The notes below the pieces were generated by a model, which was given only the letters and a program-made list of their open reading frames with translations, was not told the DNA's origin and ran no database searches. Positions 38,717 through 49,072 of a DNA stretch of 64,000 nucleotides are shown here, in pieces. The position numbers and the translations under genes were made by a program. The first letter of the stretch is position 1, and each line of letters starts with the position of its first letter. The stretch covers positions 39,622 through 103,621 of the forward strand of contig JBBISA010000006.1 in NCBI GenBank assembly GCA_037441525.1. The letters are read 5' to 3'. Origin of the DNA: SKVR01 sp037441525 (GTDB taxonomy: Bacteria > Bacteroidota > Bacteroidia > Bacteroidales > UBA7960).

Positions 38717-41700
38717 TTAATATTTTACCACTTTTTTAGTAAAAGCTCCTCCCGGGATGCGAATATAAAGCAAATATACTCCTGGGTTAAGAGTTGGTAA
38801 TTTTAATGTAAATCTGTTTTCTGATAAAAATTTTTTTTGAATAATCCGGCCGGTTGGGTCGAGCAATTGAATTTCGATTATTTCTTTATCCGATGAGATA
38901 TGTATAACGTCGTGAACAGGATTTGGGTAAACCCTAACATCGAAGGACTTGCCCAAATCGTCAATTCTGGAAATATTTTCAAGGGGGATGAGATGGGTGC
39001 TGTCAGGCAGAGCAGCCCACAAACTGTTGTTGGGGCCACTGGAGTTGATAGAAGGGTTCTGGAAACCTGAGGAAACCACCAAAATATAATTTCCCGCAGT
39101 TTCCCACTTCTGAAGTAGTAACTCAAATACCGCCGGAGTGTCGCCACCAAGTGAAGTGCGTAATTCTATTTCCAAATTTTCTGGTTCAAAAGTAAAAGAG
39201 CCTGAAAATTCATTGTAAGGGATGTTCGCTATAATCTGACCGGTCTCTCTATTCCGGAAACTAATTTCATTAAGGTCGGTATTTCCGTGATAGAATTGAA
39301 TACCTGTTTTGTTCTTTTCAGGCGTGGTATAACTTACAAAAGCCATCTGGGGTGGTCTGACCGGAAAAAATCCTGTTCCCTTTGTTGTGCCGTTTAAAAT
39401 AATAAAATAGGTTGAGTCGGGTTTAAAAGTATATTTTGATATAAACAAAGGTGATTGAGTAGTCTTAGTACTAGACAACCCTGCCTGGATGGAATACTCT
39501 CTGCCCGCAGGAACCTCAGTTTCGGTTAAAATATTTCGGTATGAGATTTTTTCCGGAAGTTTTTTTCCATTGAAAAAAATGTCGAAAGTTTCGTTCCAGG
39601 ATGACGATGCATTATGAACAAAACGTACCTGTGCCAAAGGGTTGGAACCGTTGGCAAAAATGTCGTTAATTTCAGCATTTTCTGTAACCATTAGCTCACG
39701 ATGGGGTTTGTCCTGCCATTCGGCCCCATCAAAACCCTGGTTAATAAAATATTTGTATTCGTAAGTACCAGGTAAAAGATTAAGAACCACAGAGTAAATG
39801 CTTTGATTCTCATTTGTGGGTAGCATTAGCTGTGCTGGGAGTATGGTGCCTGGTTCGGCCCAGCTAAAAAAGCTGCCTGTAATATATACCTTATCGAGCA
39901 ATGGGTCGAATTGAAGTTTGGGCACTTGCGACATATCAATGTTGAAAGTAATTTCCACAGGTTCGGGGGGGGGTGTGTTGAAAAGGTAAAAACTTGCCAC
40001 CGGCATGGTGCTGCGGTATATTATTGCTCCGGTGGTGGGAGGAGAACCAGGATTGATATTTACCTGGTCGGAATTGAACTGAACACTCCTCGATGGCCTG
40101 GATGGGGTTGAGGCAACAAAAAACTTCTCATTTACACTGAAATAGGTTGGTTCAATCACCCTGTGGGTAGTAAGGAGAATATTACCTCCGTTGTAATTAA
40201 ATTCACGGGTAAATGGAATGTAGATTATATTTTCCCCGGCAGGGAAATCAACATTTCCTTCAAAAACCAGTTCCTGCGCAACTACCGGAATAAATCCCCT
40301 GGACAATGATGTAGAATCAGTATGTTGCAAATAAATCTTCACTTCCCGGTTGGTTACCTGTCTCGAAAACTGGTTTCTAAAAGAAATACCTGTTATTTTA
40401 CCTTTTTTACCCTGCATCTCATCTTCGAAAAAGATGGTTTGAAGCAGACTGTTGCGCCAATAAAAATCGAAAGGCATTCTATAGTCAGGGATATCGGGCG
40501 ATGTTCCTATTTCAAGTATTTCCATTCCTGCAGGTAATACATTGATATTTACAGGTTTGGATGTGTTATTCCCAAGGTTTCCATCTTCTTCAAGTTCTAC
40601 CAATCCACTGATGGAAATATTTCCTACAAGGTATCCGGGTGGTGTCCAGGAAATGGCAAATTCAATTATTTCGCCCGGCTCAATAGGGACTCCTGCAACG
40701 GATGCAAGTATTTCACCTTTGGTTGTTATCAGCGATACCGAATAATCTGACTGACTTAAGAACCCCGTGTTTCCTACCTTAATTGTATAAAGGGATTCTG
40801 ATCTGGCTGTGGGTGTAGCAGGCCCGGTTAGACTTAGGGCGGCAAGGTCATTATCGGTAGGGATAAAGCAAGATATCATTGCTTTCCAGCCAGGCCGGTT
40901 AACACTGTTGTCTGACTTAAATCTCAGTGTTAATGCTCCTGATGGATGGGTCGAAATAATCTCTTTTAATGCATCAGGTACACCTGCTCCCGAAAAAATC
41001 CCTGCAAGGTTGCTCTCATCGGTATCACTGCCATGGTAAACAGAAAGTAAATCGTAGGATGGCTCGGTGTTGAACTCGGTAAATTGCAACATTACCTTTG
41101 CTCCATCGGTTTCAGGCAATAGTTTCAGTAGCAGGTTTTCATTGTTTAAATAATTACCATTGGGGCCACCCGAATCGAAGAGAACCCCCTGGAAGGTAAC
41201 CACATTGCCACTAAACATAAATATGGCCCCATCGGCTGCCAGAAGCACTGTCTCTGACAGAGCAGATGCTCCATTTCCGGTATTGTTTACCGCTACAATC
41301 GTGTAATAATAGAATCCAACTCCGGGAAGAGTTTCATCAGTAAACTGGTTTGTGGTTCCCGGTACCTGAAACGATGTTTGGTCTGGAAATCTGGTGATAA
41401 GATAATGGGTTATGGATGAAGGATTGAAAAAACCTCCATTGAGCCCGGTTGTTGGAGCCTGCCAGGTTAGAAGACCTGTATTGCCTTCATCAACCAGCAC
41501 AATGTTTGAAACCCTGTCGGGAATATCTTGCCCAATCCAGGAGGTGTCTGAAACCGGTGGGCCATCTCCTGAATTGTTTATTGCTACCAGTGTATAATTA
41601 TACAAGCCAGCAGACATTATACCTTCATCGATGTATGTTGAGTTTTCGCCTGGAGTAACACCTTTCAGGGAAGAAATTATGATTCCATTGCGGAAGACAA

Positions 41701-43201
41701 CAATTGAATCAATCTTTTCGAGGGGTTCTCCATTGTGGGTAAAAACCGGGTTTTTCCACTCAAGTGTTGCGGTCAATAACCCTTCAAATCCCGGTGTCAG
41801 TTTCAATCCTGATATGGCCGCCGGTGCACCATCATTGGTTGCATCTCTCACCGGGTCATAACCATCAATAGCAAGAATTTCGCTACCGGTCGGGTCGAGC
41901 CAGTTGCTCAACCTTGTATTATTTGTTCCGGCCCCTGTCCATGATATGCCCAGCCTTCCATACCAGTCCGGTTGTTGATTGCCGCATGCAGCATATCCCC
42001 CATGAAGCTGCCCTATTATTCTTCCCGATGCATCGAAAAGGGGTGAGCCCGAGGAGCCCGGTTCAGTGGTGCCTCCGTTCCAGGAAGGTATGCGCCAATG
42101 AGTATTTCCACTACCCACATTCCCCAGGTATGATGCGGCCTGCAGAGAGTTATCAGTGAAACTGAATTTTTTAATATCGCCGCGTGGATGATGTATGGTG
42201 GCTATTCGTCCGGGCAAAACTGGCTCCAGGGTGCGGTTCCATCCTGAAAAAAATACACCATAATCTTGGGGTATGGGTTGGTTAAGTTCCAGAAGCCAGA
42301 AATCGGAAGTAGTATTTCTTGCCCGGTTAACTGCTCCCGACATGGCATTGTGAGGGGGAATTGATGCAGGATTGGCACAAGCAGCACTTTGCCAGTTGAA
42401 CCAGAAAACAAGGGTTGATGGAGACGTATAGCAGTGATTGGCAGTAAGAAACAGGGGTTTCCCATTGCGAAGTGTATTATTGATTAGGGCTCCGGTGCAA
42501 AAACCATTGCCACCCGTAACCACCATCCCTACTGACCGTATCTGGTCTTCCCATCCTACAGCAACTTCACACTCTACATTGATATTGCAGGCTCCGGAGT
42601 TTCGAAAAGCTTTCAGCAGATATTCTCCCGGGCCACGATAGCCGTGGGTTATCCGCCATAAGTTTAGCTTGCCATTATAAGGGACATTCGCCGGCTCAAA
42701 ATACTCAATTATTACCTGGTCGCCCGGCAGAAGCGTGGTGGCAAAAAAACCATCATCCTGATTATTGAGATGGGTAAAAGCTCCCAGAATATATTCTCCG
42801 CCAGGCGTATATACATACAATTTTGCCCCATCTGGCAGGTAATACTTGTCAAAAGCAAGGTTAATGGAAATAGCTCCTGGTGACGAAACAGCAAGATGCC
42901 ACAGTTTGTCGCCATTTTCCAAATATTGCCATTTACCCGAATTTTCCGGATTAAGATTTGCAAAAATGTTTTCACCAAATCTGAAAGGAATATCAGCAAT
43001 AGTATCCATAAACAAATCTTCCTGTGACAGGGCTTTTGTATTGATGGGCCCAAGAGTGTAGATTTCAAGGTTGCCCGAAATAGTGGCCGCTTCCAAGCCA
43101 AGTCCCCGAGGAATTCCACCGGTATTTAGCTGTGCAAATGTACCTTTTGCAATAATTATTAAAAAAAGCAATAGGGCTGCCTGAGATCGGAATGTGTTCA
43201 T
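38717..43201 (-). CDS. Secreted trypsin-like protease with T9SS type A sorting domain
   Basis: 1494 residues. Order: signal peptide (1 to about 23, ending GTFAQ); a pro/N-terminal domain; an S1 peptidase domain with the triad H256 (TANHC), D300 (SDFWLLEL) and S384 (EPGSSGSPLFD), of the lysyl-endopeptidase type; two fibronectin-III-like units at about 465-650; a CUB-like domain near 660-780; a CARDB-like unit; a carbohydrate-binding-like module with PGTYEYKYFINQG; a DUF4397-like unit (VRFVHNASSS); and a C-terminal type A domain (VYPNPVHDVIHI to TKKVVKY). It would be exported by Sec, then moved and attached to the surface by T9SS. Confidence 0.92.
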   Translation of the reverse strand: MNTFRSQAALLLFLIIIAKGTFAQLNTGGIPRGLGLEAATISGNLEIYTLGPINTKALSQEDLFMDTIADIPFRFGENIFANLNPENSGKWQYLENGDKLWHLAVSSPGAISINLAFDKYYLPDGAKLYVYTPGGEYILGAFTHLNNQDDGFFATTLLPGDQVIIEYFEPANVPYNGKLNLWRITHGYRGPGEYLLKAFRNSGACNINVECEVAVGWEDQIRSVGMVVTGGNGFCTGALINNTLRNGKPLFLTANHCYTSPSTLVFWFNWQSAACANPASIPPHNAMSGAVNRARNTTSDFWLLELNQPIPQDYGVFFSGWNRTLEPVLPGRIATIHHPRGDIKKFSFTDNSLQAASYLGNVGSGNTHWRIPSWNGGTTEPGSSGSPLFDASGRIIGQLHGGYAACGNQQPDWYGRLGISWTGAGTNNTRLSNWLDPTGSEILAIDGYDPVRDATNDGAPAAISGLKLTPGFEGLLTATLEWKNPVFTHNGEPLEKIDSIVVFRNGIIISSLKGVTPGENSTYIDEGIMSAGLYNYTLVAINNSGDGPPVSDTSWIGQDIPDRVSNIVLVDEGNTGLLTWQAPTTGLNGGFFNPSSITHYLITRFPDQTSFQVPGTTNQFTDETLPGVGFYYYTIVAVNNTGNGASALSETVLLAADGAIFMFSGNVVTFQGVLFDSGGPNGNYLNNENLLLKLLPETDGAKVMLQFTEFNTEPSYDLLSVYHGSDTDESNLAGIFSGAGVPDALKEIISTHPSGALTLRFKSDNSVNRPGWKAMISCFIPTDNDLAALSLTGPATPTARSESLYTIKVGNTGFLSQSDYSVSLITTKGEILASVAGVPIEPGEIIEFAISWTPPGYLVGNISISGLVELEEDGNLGNNTSKPVNINVLPAGMEILEIGTSPDIPDYRMPFDFYWRNSLLQTIFFEDEMQGKKGKITGISFRNQFSRQVTNREVKIYLQHTDSTSLSRGFIPVVAQELVFEGNVDFPAGENIIYIPFTREFNYNGGNILLTTHRVIEPTYFSVNEKFFVASTPSRPSRSVQFNSDQVNINPGSPPTTGAIIYRSTMPVASFYLFNTPPPEPVEITFNIDMSQVPKLQFDPLLDKVYITGSFFSWAEPGTILPAQLMLPTNENQSIYSVVLNLLPGTYEYKYFINQGFDGAEWQDKPHRELMVTENAEINDIFANGSNPLAQVRFVHNASSSWNETFDIFFNGKKLPEKISYRNILTETEVPAGREYSIQAGLSSTKTTQSPLFISKYTFKPDSTYFIILNGTTKGTGFFPVRPPQMAFVSYTTPEKNKTGIQFYHGNTDLNEISFRNRETGQIIANIPYNEFSGSFTFEPENLEIELRTSLGGDTPAVFELLLQKWETAGNYILVVSSGFQNPSINSSGPNNSLWAALPDSTHLIPLENISRIDDLGKSFDVRVYPNPVHDVIHISSDKEIIEIQLLDPTGRIIQKKFLSENRFTLKLPTLNPGVYLLYIRIPGGAFTKKVVKY

Positions 43202-43268
43202 TTACAGGATGATATAAGGCTGTTGATATTTCATCAGATTGTTCTGGTTTTATCTCTGGCTGTAGATG

Positions 43269-43276
43269 CAAAATTA
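43269..43276 (-). promoter_or_regulatory. -7 box for the protease gene
   Basis: On the - strand TAATTTTG, an exact TAnnTTTG match, about 68 nt before the ATG at 43201. Confidence 0.5.
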
Positions 43277-43393
43277 CTTATATTTTTTCTTGAAGAGATA
43301 TAGATAGATTTGAATGAAAAATTATCCTAAACAAATGCGGAAAATATTGGTTTAAACCAAAAACTACAGCGTTAATAAAACTGGTATTAATGC

Positions 43394-43401
43394 TATATTT
43401 G
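43394..43401 (+). promoter_or_regulatory. -7 box for sucA
   Basis: TATATTTG fits TAnnTTTG and lies 29 nt before the ATG at 43431. An in-frame GTG at 43401 is part of this box, so it is unlikely to be the start codon. Confidence 0.6.
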
Positions 43402-43430
43402 TGTCAATATCTACCCTTTCAAAACACAAT

Positions 43431-46229
43431 ATGGAAAAATTCTCCTACCTGGGCAACGCCGAACCCCAGATTATAGAATCCCTTTATAATTCTTATATCT
43501 CTGACCCTGAATCTGTTTCTGAAGATTGGAGAAACTTTTTTAAAGGATTTGAATTTGCCCAGGTTCGATATCCCGATAGTGATTCCATTTCTGAAAAGGA
43601 AGCCAGGGTGTTCAGAAACGAATTCAATGTAATAGACCTGATCAATGCTTACCGAAGTCGTGGGCACCTGTTTACCAAAACCAACCCGGTTCGCACCCGT
43701 AGAAAATATTCTCCTACCCTTGATCATCAAAATTTTGGCCTTACCGATGCAGATCTTGAAAACAGTTTTCAGGCCGGAAATGAAATCGGCATAGGGCGGG
43801 CAACCCTTCAAAAAATAATTGACCATCTTCAAACAACTTATTGCCAAAGCATAGGAGTTGAGTTTATGTATATACGCACCCCCGAAATTGTGGAGTGGCT
43901 GAAAAACAAGATGGAAACCACCAGAAATATCCCAGGTTTCGATAAAAATACCAAGTGGCAAATTCTTAAAAAACTCACTCAGGCAGTTGGATTTGAGCAT
44001 TTTATAAGAAAAAGATTCCCCGGACAGAAACGTTTTTCCCTCGAAGGCTGCGAAACCTTAATCCCAGCCCTTGATTCTGTGATTGAACTGGGAGCTGAAA
44101 CCGGCATCAAAGAGTTCGTGATCGGAATGGCACATCGCGGACGGTTAAATGTTTTGGCCAACATCCTCAAAAAACCTTACCGGAAAATATTCAGCGAATT
44201 CGAAAGTATGACCTATGCTGACGAGGGTTTTCTGGGAGATGTGAAATACCATCTGGGCTGTACTCTTGAAAAGCAAACTGCCTCAGGCGAAACCATCAAT
44301 CTCAGCATCTCGCCAAATCCCAGCCACCTCGAAGCGGTAAATCCGGTAGTGCAGGGTATTGCCAGGGCAAAGGCCGACCAGAAATACAATAGCGATTTTC
44401 AAAAGGTTGCCCCAATCCTTATCCATGGCGATGCATCCATTGCCGGGCAGGGCATTGTATATGAAGTAATTCAAATGTCGCAGTTACCTGCCTACAAAAC
44501 CGGTGGTACAATTCATCTTGTAATAAATAACCAGCTTGGGTTTACAACAAACTACCTCGATGCACGAAGCAGTATTTATTGCACCGATGTTGCTAAGACT
44601 ATCCAATCGCCTGTATTTCACGTAAATGGTGATGATGTAGAAGCGGTTGTTCATACAATAGGGCTTGCGATGCAGTTCAGGCAAAAATTTCAGCGCGATG
44701 TTTTTATCGATCTGCTTTGCTATCGAAAATATGGCCATAACGAAAGCGACGAGCCCCGGTTTACCCAGCCGATACTTTATAAAATCATTGAAAACCATCC
44801 AGACCCAGCCAGTATTTACATCAAGAAACTAATTGCCGAAGGATCAATTACTGAGGATGATGCCCGCCAGCTGAGAGAACTTATCGATTCGGTTTTCGAT
44901 CAGGAATTGGCCGAGTCAAAAAAGATAGAAAAAGGTGAGATAGACCCATTCCTTGCCAACACATGGGCAGATTTTATAAAACCCACAGGAAAAGACCTAT
45001 TTGCTCACACTAATACGAAGGTAGAACTTGAAACGCTTCGTTTTTTGGGTGAGAGAATCAGCCACTTGCCTTCGTCTGAATCATTTTTTAAGAAAACTTC
45101 CAGAATGATGCAGGAGCGGGCAATCATGATAAAAGAGGGTAAAAACCTTGACTGGGCGATGGGCGAGTTGCTTGCCTATGCATCACTGGTTCATGAGGGG
45201 GTAGGGGTAAGATTTACAGGACAAGATGTAGAGCGTGGCACATTTTCACATCGCCATGCCGTTCTTATTATCGAAGATTCGTCATCAAGCTATACCCCTT
45301 TGAACAACATCTCAGATGAGCAGGCAAAATTCGAAATATACAATTCCCTGCTTTCCGAATATGGTGTATTGGGTTTCGAATATGGTTACGCCATGGCTAA
45401 CCCTCAGAACCTCGTAATTTGGGAAGCCCAGTTTGGCGATTTTGTAAATGGTGCTCAGATAATTATTGACCAGTTTATTACCAGCGCAGAAGAAAAATGG
45501 AAGGTAATGAATGGATTGGTAATGCTGCTACCCCATGGTTTCGAAGGGCAGGGGCCTGAACATTCAAGCGCCCGCATGGAGCGCTTCCTTAATAGTTGTG
45601 CCGAAAATAATATTCAGGTTGCCAATTGCACCACACCTGCCAATATTTTCCATTTATTGCGCCGGCAGGTAAAACGGAATTTTCGTAAACCCCTCGTGGT
45701 ATTCACACCCAAAAGCCTTCTCAGGCATCCTAATTGTGTTTCAACGCTCAATGATTTGGCCAATGGCTCTTTTCAACCGGTTTTCGACGACACTGAGGCC
45801 GACCCTGATATAATTAACCGGGTGGTTTTATGTACAGGCAAGATTTATTATGAACTTGAAGAACATCACAGGAAAAATGGATATCACAATACTGCTATTA
45901 TCAGAATTGAGCAACTTTATCCTTTCCCTGAAATGGAGCTAAAAGCATTGCAAATGAAATATTCGAACGTACAACGATGGATTTGGGTGCAGGAAGAACC
46001 CAAGAACATGGGTGCATGGTATTTTATTAAAGATTATATGGAGTTTATTCAACCCGGGGTTATTGCCCGACCCCCCAGCGGCAGTCCTGCCAGTGGTTCA
46101 AGCAAGTTCCATGTAATACAACAAAATAAAATTATAGAAAAAGCCTTTGAAGACTGTAGCTGCGAAAATGTATGCCGCGAATGTAAGCAGTTGTGTATCA
46201 GTCATCTCAACCAATTTAATTACTACTGA
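43431..46229 (+). CDS. sucA: 2-oxoglutarate dehydrogenase E1 component
   Basis: 932-residue thiamine-diphosphate enzyme that decarboxylates 2-oxoglutarate and passes the succinyl group to the lipoyl arm of E2. The N-terminal segment (MEKFSYLGNAEPQIIESLY, SVSEDWRNFFKGF) binds E2. Active-site regions include GMAHRGRLNVLANIL, ILIHGDASIAGQGIVYE, the cofactor-binding HVNGDDVEAV and FTGQDVERGTFSHRHAV. Start ATG 43431 is set by homology of the N-terminus and the promoter position. E2 follows 74 nt downstream; the E3 gene is not in the window. Confidence 0.96.
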   Translation: MEKFSYLGNAEPQIIESLYNSYISDPESVSEDWRNFFKGFEFAQVRYPDSDSISEKEARVFRNEFNVIDLINAYRSRGHLFTKTNPVRTRRKYSPTLDHQNFGLTDADLENSFQAGNEIGIGRATLQKIIDHLQTTYCQSIGVEFMYIRTPEIVEWLKNKMETTRNIPGFDKNTKWQILKKLTQAVGFEHFIRKRFPGQKRFSLEGCETLIPALDSVIELGAETGIKEFVIGMAHRGRLNVLANILKKPYRKIFSEFESMTYADEGFLGDVKYHLGCTLEKQTASGETINLSISPNPSHLEAVNPVVQGIARAKADQKYNSDFQKVAPILIHGDASIAGQGIVYEVIQMSQLPAYKTGGTIHLVINNQLGFTTNYLDARSSIYCTDVAKTIQSPVFHVNGDDVEAVVHTIGLAMQFRQKFQRDVFIDLLCYRKYGHNESDEPRFTQPILYKIIENHPDPASIYIKKLIAEGSITEDDARQLRELIDSVFDQELAESKKIEKGEIDPFLANTWADFIKPTGKDLFAHTNTKVELETLRFLGERISHLPSSESFFKKTSRMMQERAIMIKEGKNLDWAMGELLAYASLVHEGVGVRFTGQDVERGTFSHRHAVLIIEDSSSSYTPLNNISDEQAKFEIYNSLLSEYGVLGFEYGYAMANPQNLVIWEAQFGDFVNGAQIIIDQFITSAEEKWKVMNGLVMLLPHGFEGQGPEHSSARMERFLNSCAENNIQVANCTTPANIFHLLRRQVKRNFRKPLVVFTPKSLLRHPNCVSTLNDLANGSFQPVFDDTEADPDIINRVVLCTGKIYYELEEHHRKNGYHNTAIIRIEQLYPFPEMELKALQMKYSNVQRWIWVQEEPKNMGAWYFIKDYMEFIQPGVIARPPSGSPASGSSKFHVIQQNKIIEKAFEDCSCENVCRECKQLCISHLNQFNYY

Positions 46230-46303
46230 CCCTTTCCCTTTGAGCCAACGGAAACAGAATTTTTAAATAAAAAGAGCCTAATTAATTTTTATCCCCTCAC
46301 CTT

Positions 46304-47638
46304 ATGATTGATATTCGAGTACCGTCAGCAGGAGAATCTATTACACAGGTTGAACTGGCACGTTGGCTGGCCGCCGATGGCGATTATGTTGAAAAGGACC
46401 AGGAAATAGCTGAAATTGATTCAGACAAGGCCACCCTTACCATCAATGCTGATGCATCTGGTGTTCTTAAAATTATTATAGATGAGGGTAGTACTGTTGA
46501 GCCAGGCAGGGTTATCGGACAGATTGACCCTTCGGTTCAAAGAGAAAAAAGCCCGGCAATAGGCCCCTCTGGTGGGAAAAAACCAGAAGAAACCCCAACA
46601 GCAATACCATCTGCACCCAAGCCTGATGAATTGAAAAAAGCTCAGAAGCTATCGCAAATTCAACCTACCGGCGACCAAATAGAATTCACATCAACAACTG
46701 CCGCCGGTTTTACTTTTACCCCGCAGGCATCAAAACTACTCGATGACTTAAAGGTAGATGTTGATGATATTGTGCACAATCCCAACAGCAAACGCATAAC
46801 CAAGAAAGATATTCTGGCAGCCATCGCAGCTTCAGTGAGCGGAGATAGCACCAAGGGGGCCAGGCAACAGACAGATTCCGACAGCCAGCCATCGCTATGG
46901 AAAGGGGGCAGAGAAGAAGAACGGATAAAAATGACCACCCTGCGCCGAAAAATTGCTGAGCGTTTGGTGGCCGTGAAGAACGAAACAGCCATGCTCACCA
47001 CTTTCAACGAAGTGGATATGTCGGCTATCATGCAGATAAGAAATCAGTATAAAGAAAAGTTTTTTGAAAAGTACGGCATAAGGCCGGGTTTTATGTCATT
47101 TTTTGCCCGAGCAGTTACCCTCGCTATCCCATTCTTCCCACAGGTAAACGGGCAAATTGACCATGGTAATATAATTATTCCTGGTTATGTAGATGTTGGC
47201 ATTGCTGTAAGCACTCCCAAAGGACTCATGGTGCCTGTAATTAGAAATGCCGAAAGCAAATCAATATTCGAACTCGAATCAGAAATTGCTGCTTTGGCAC
47301 GCAAGGCCCGCGACAATAAAATTACCATCGAAGAACTAACAGGTGGAACTTTCAGTATTACCAATGGTGGTGTTTTTGGCTCTATGCTTTCTACCCCGAT
47401 AATAAATCCTCCGCAAAGCGCAATTCTGGGAATGCACAATATTGTTGACCGACCTGTTGCCGTTAAAGGTAAAGTGGAAATACGGCCTATAATGTATGTT
47501 GCCCTTTCGTACGACCATAGGATTATTGACGGCCGGGAGTCGGTAGGATTTCTGGTAAAGGTTAAGGAATATCTTGAAAACCCCGTATCGATGCTGTTTC
47601 CGGGAAAAACCCCCGAGGAGACTTTACTCGGTTTGTAA
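46304..47638 (+). CDS. sucB: 2-oxoglutarate dehydrogenase E2 (dihydrolipoamide succinyltransferase)
   Basis: 444 residues with the normal E2 order: one lipoyl domain with the modified Lys42 (EIDSDKATL), a Pro/Ala-rich linker, a peripheral-subunit-binding domain at about 139-175 (FTPQASKLLDDLKVDVDDI, RITKKDILAAI) and the catalytic domain with H405 and D409 in YDHRIIDGRESVGFL. It forms the core of the complex made with SucA. The last 15 nt overlap the 3' end of the convergent transporter gene. Confidence 0.96.
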   Translation: MIDIRVPSAGESITQVELARWLAADGDYVEKDQEIAEIDSDKATLTINADASGVLKIIIDEGSTVEPGRVIGQIDPSVQREKSPAIGPSGGKKPEETPTAIPSAPKPDELKKAQKLSQIQPTGDQIEFTSTTAAGFTFTPQASKLLDDLKVDVDDIVHNPNSKRITKKDILAAIAASVSGDSTKGARQQTDSDSQPSLWKGGREEERIKMTTLRRKIAERLVAVKNETAMLTTFNEVDMSAIMQIRNQYKEKFFEKYGIRPGFMSFFARAVTLAIPFFPQVNGQIDHGNIIIPGYVDVGIAVSTPKGLMVPVIRNAESKSIFELESEIAALARKARDNKITIEELTGGTFSITNGGVFGSMLSTPIINPPQSAILGMHNIVDRPVAVKGKVEIRPIMYVALSYDHRIIDGRESVGFLVKVKEYLENPVSMLFPGKTPEETLLGL

Positions 47639-48418
47639 AGGGTCTTCGTCAAAATCTTTCAGTAAGGCTACCACAGCATAAACAATGGGGGTATCGAGCA
47701 AAGCCGCAAAGAATTTAAATATATATGCATTAATTATTAAAATTCCAAGTGCGGTAATTGATGTTACTGACTCGCCAAGATTCCCCGAGAAGTAAAGAAT
47801 ACTCATTATGGCAGTAGAATCGACCAGCTGGCTGGTCATGGTTGATGCATTGTTGCGAAGCCATAATTGTTTTCCGCCGGTTTTGCGTTTCCAGTAATGA
47901 AACAGGTACACATCGATCGTTTGTGCGGTGAGGTAAGCAATCATGCTGGCCGTAGTGTTTCCAATCATATAGCCATAAATACCATCGAAAAGATGCAAGC
48001 CGCTGCTGATACCATCTGCATTGGGCAGGTTGTAATTGACAAACATCAAAACTATCATAAACACATTTACTCCCAAACCAACCCATACAAGAAGTTGTGC
48101 TTTTTTTTGTCCGAATAGTTCGGATACAAGGTCGGTTGCCAGAAACGTTGCAGGGAAAGCTATTAATCCGGCGGGCACAATCATGGAGTATTGATTTCCG
48201 TCGCGAACCATGGCTGGTACCAATGGCAATATCCAGTTGGGAATATGAAGGGTGAACAAATTGATGAATTTTGTTGTACCAATAAGATTCCCCAATACAA
48301 GTGCTGTGATAAAGACACTACTCAGTATCAAAAAAAGGGCATCGCGATTATAGGCAGTGTTTTTAATTCGAAATTGTGGCATACTCAATTGTGGTTTAAT
48401 ATTTTTGTATACCGGCAT
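47624..48418 (-). CDS. yhhQ: Queuosine precursor transporter (YhhQ/DUF165)
   Basis: 264 residues with about six membrane helices. Family hallmarks are GTTKFINLF at the first helix, PAGLIAFPATFLATDLVSELFG and the late ASTMTSQLVDSTAI. In E. coli YhhQ imports the queuosine precursors preQ0/preQ1. The ATG at 48418 is used here instead of a TTG at 48424; an inner ATG at 48382 is also possible. It converges on sucB with a 15-nt overlap of coding ends and no terminator between them. Confidence 0.9.
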   Translation of the reverse strand: MPVYKNIKPQLSMPQFRIKNTAYNRDALFLILSSVFITALVLGNLIGTTKFINLFTLHIPNWILPLVPAMVRDGNQYSMIVPAGLIAFPATFLATDLVSELFGQKKAQLLVWVGLGVNVFMIVLMFVNYNLPNADGISSGLHLFDGIYGYMIGNTTASMIAYLTAQTIDVYLFHYWKRKTGGKQLWLRNNASTMTSQLVDSTAIMSILYFSGNLGESVTSITALGILIINAYIFKFFAALLDTPIVYAVVALLKDFDEDPLQTE

Positions 48419-48493
48419 AAACAAGGGATGCTATGAAATGTTGAATTATAGGGGGTTCAAAACTGAAAATAATAATCCCAAAAAAGAAAGACT

Positions 48494-49015
48494 ATGGCTT
48501 TAGTAAAATCAGTGAGGGGATATAGACCCCATTTTGGAAGTGACTGCTTTCTGGCCGATAATGCAACGGTGATTGGCGATGTAACCATGGGCGACCAATG
48601 CAGTGTATGGTTTAATGCTGTTGTACGAGGCGATGTAAATTACATAAAAATGGGGAACAGAGTAAATGTTCAGGATGGCGCAATTATTCACGGAACCTAT
48701 GAAACAGCCCCTACCAATATAGGTAATAATGTTTCTATTGCCCATAATGCCATAGTGCATGGGTGTACCATCGAAGACAACGTATTGATTGGTATGGGGG
48801 CAATTGTAATGGATAATGCCCACATAGGCAGTAACTCAATTATTGCAGCAGGTGCAGTAGTACTCGAAAATACCGTAGTAGAATCTGGAAGTGTATATGC
48901 AGGAACCCCTGCAAAAAAAATTAAGTCAATTAATCAGGAACTTACCAGTCATCTTCTCCATCGAATATCAAACAATTACATTAAATATGCCGGTTGGTAC
49001 AGGGAGAGTGAATAG
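48494..49015 (+). CDS. Gamma-class carbonic anhydrase-like hexapeptide protein
   Basis: 173 residues forming a left-handed beta helix of hexapeptide repeats. The residues expected of a zinc site are present: Arg and Asp in VVRGDVNYI, Gln in NVQDGAIIH, and His in IIHG, SIAH and IVHG. This fits the YrdA/CaiE-like gamma carbonic anhydrase group, a trimer that binds zinc or iron at subunit interfaces. Carbonic anhydrase activity is not guaranteed in this subgroup. Confidence 0.9.
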   Translation: MALVKSVRGYRPHFGSDCFLADNATVIGDVTMGDQCSVWFNAVVRGDVNYIKMGNRVNVQDGAIIHGTYETAPTNIGNNVSIAHNAIVHGCTIEDNVLIGMGAIVMDNAHIGSNSIIAAGAVVLENTVVESGSVYAGTPAKKIKSINQELTSHLLHRISNNYIKYAGWYRESE

Positions 49016-49017
49016 TA

Positions 49018-49055
49018 AAAAAGGCCACGAATAGTGAGTAATTCGCGGCCTTTTT
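49018..49055 (+). terminator. Terminator after the carbonic anhydrase-like gene
   Basis: AAAAAGGCC and GGCCTTTTT with an inner CGAAT/ATTCG stem. The hairpin starts right at the stop codon and could also serve the convergent DUF2892 gene. Confidence 0.9.
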
Positions 49056-49072
49056 GAGAGAAAATCTGATTT

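Noticed and set aside
43401..43430. GTG start for sucA giving ten more residues
   Set aside because: The GTG overlaps the TATATTTG promoter box and the extra residues do not match the E1 N-terminus.
43419..44000. 193-codon - strand open frame opposite sucA
   Set aside because: Antisense to the conserved E1 N-terminus; a shadow of the real gene.
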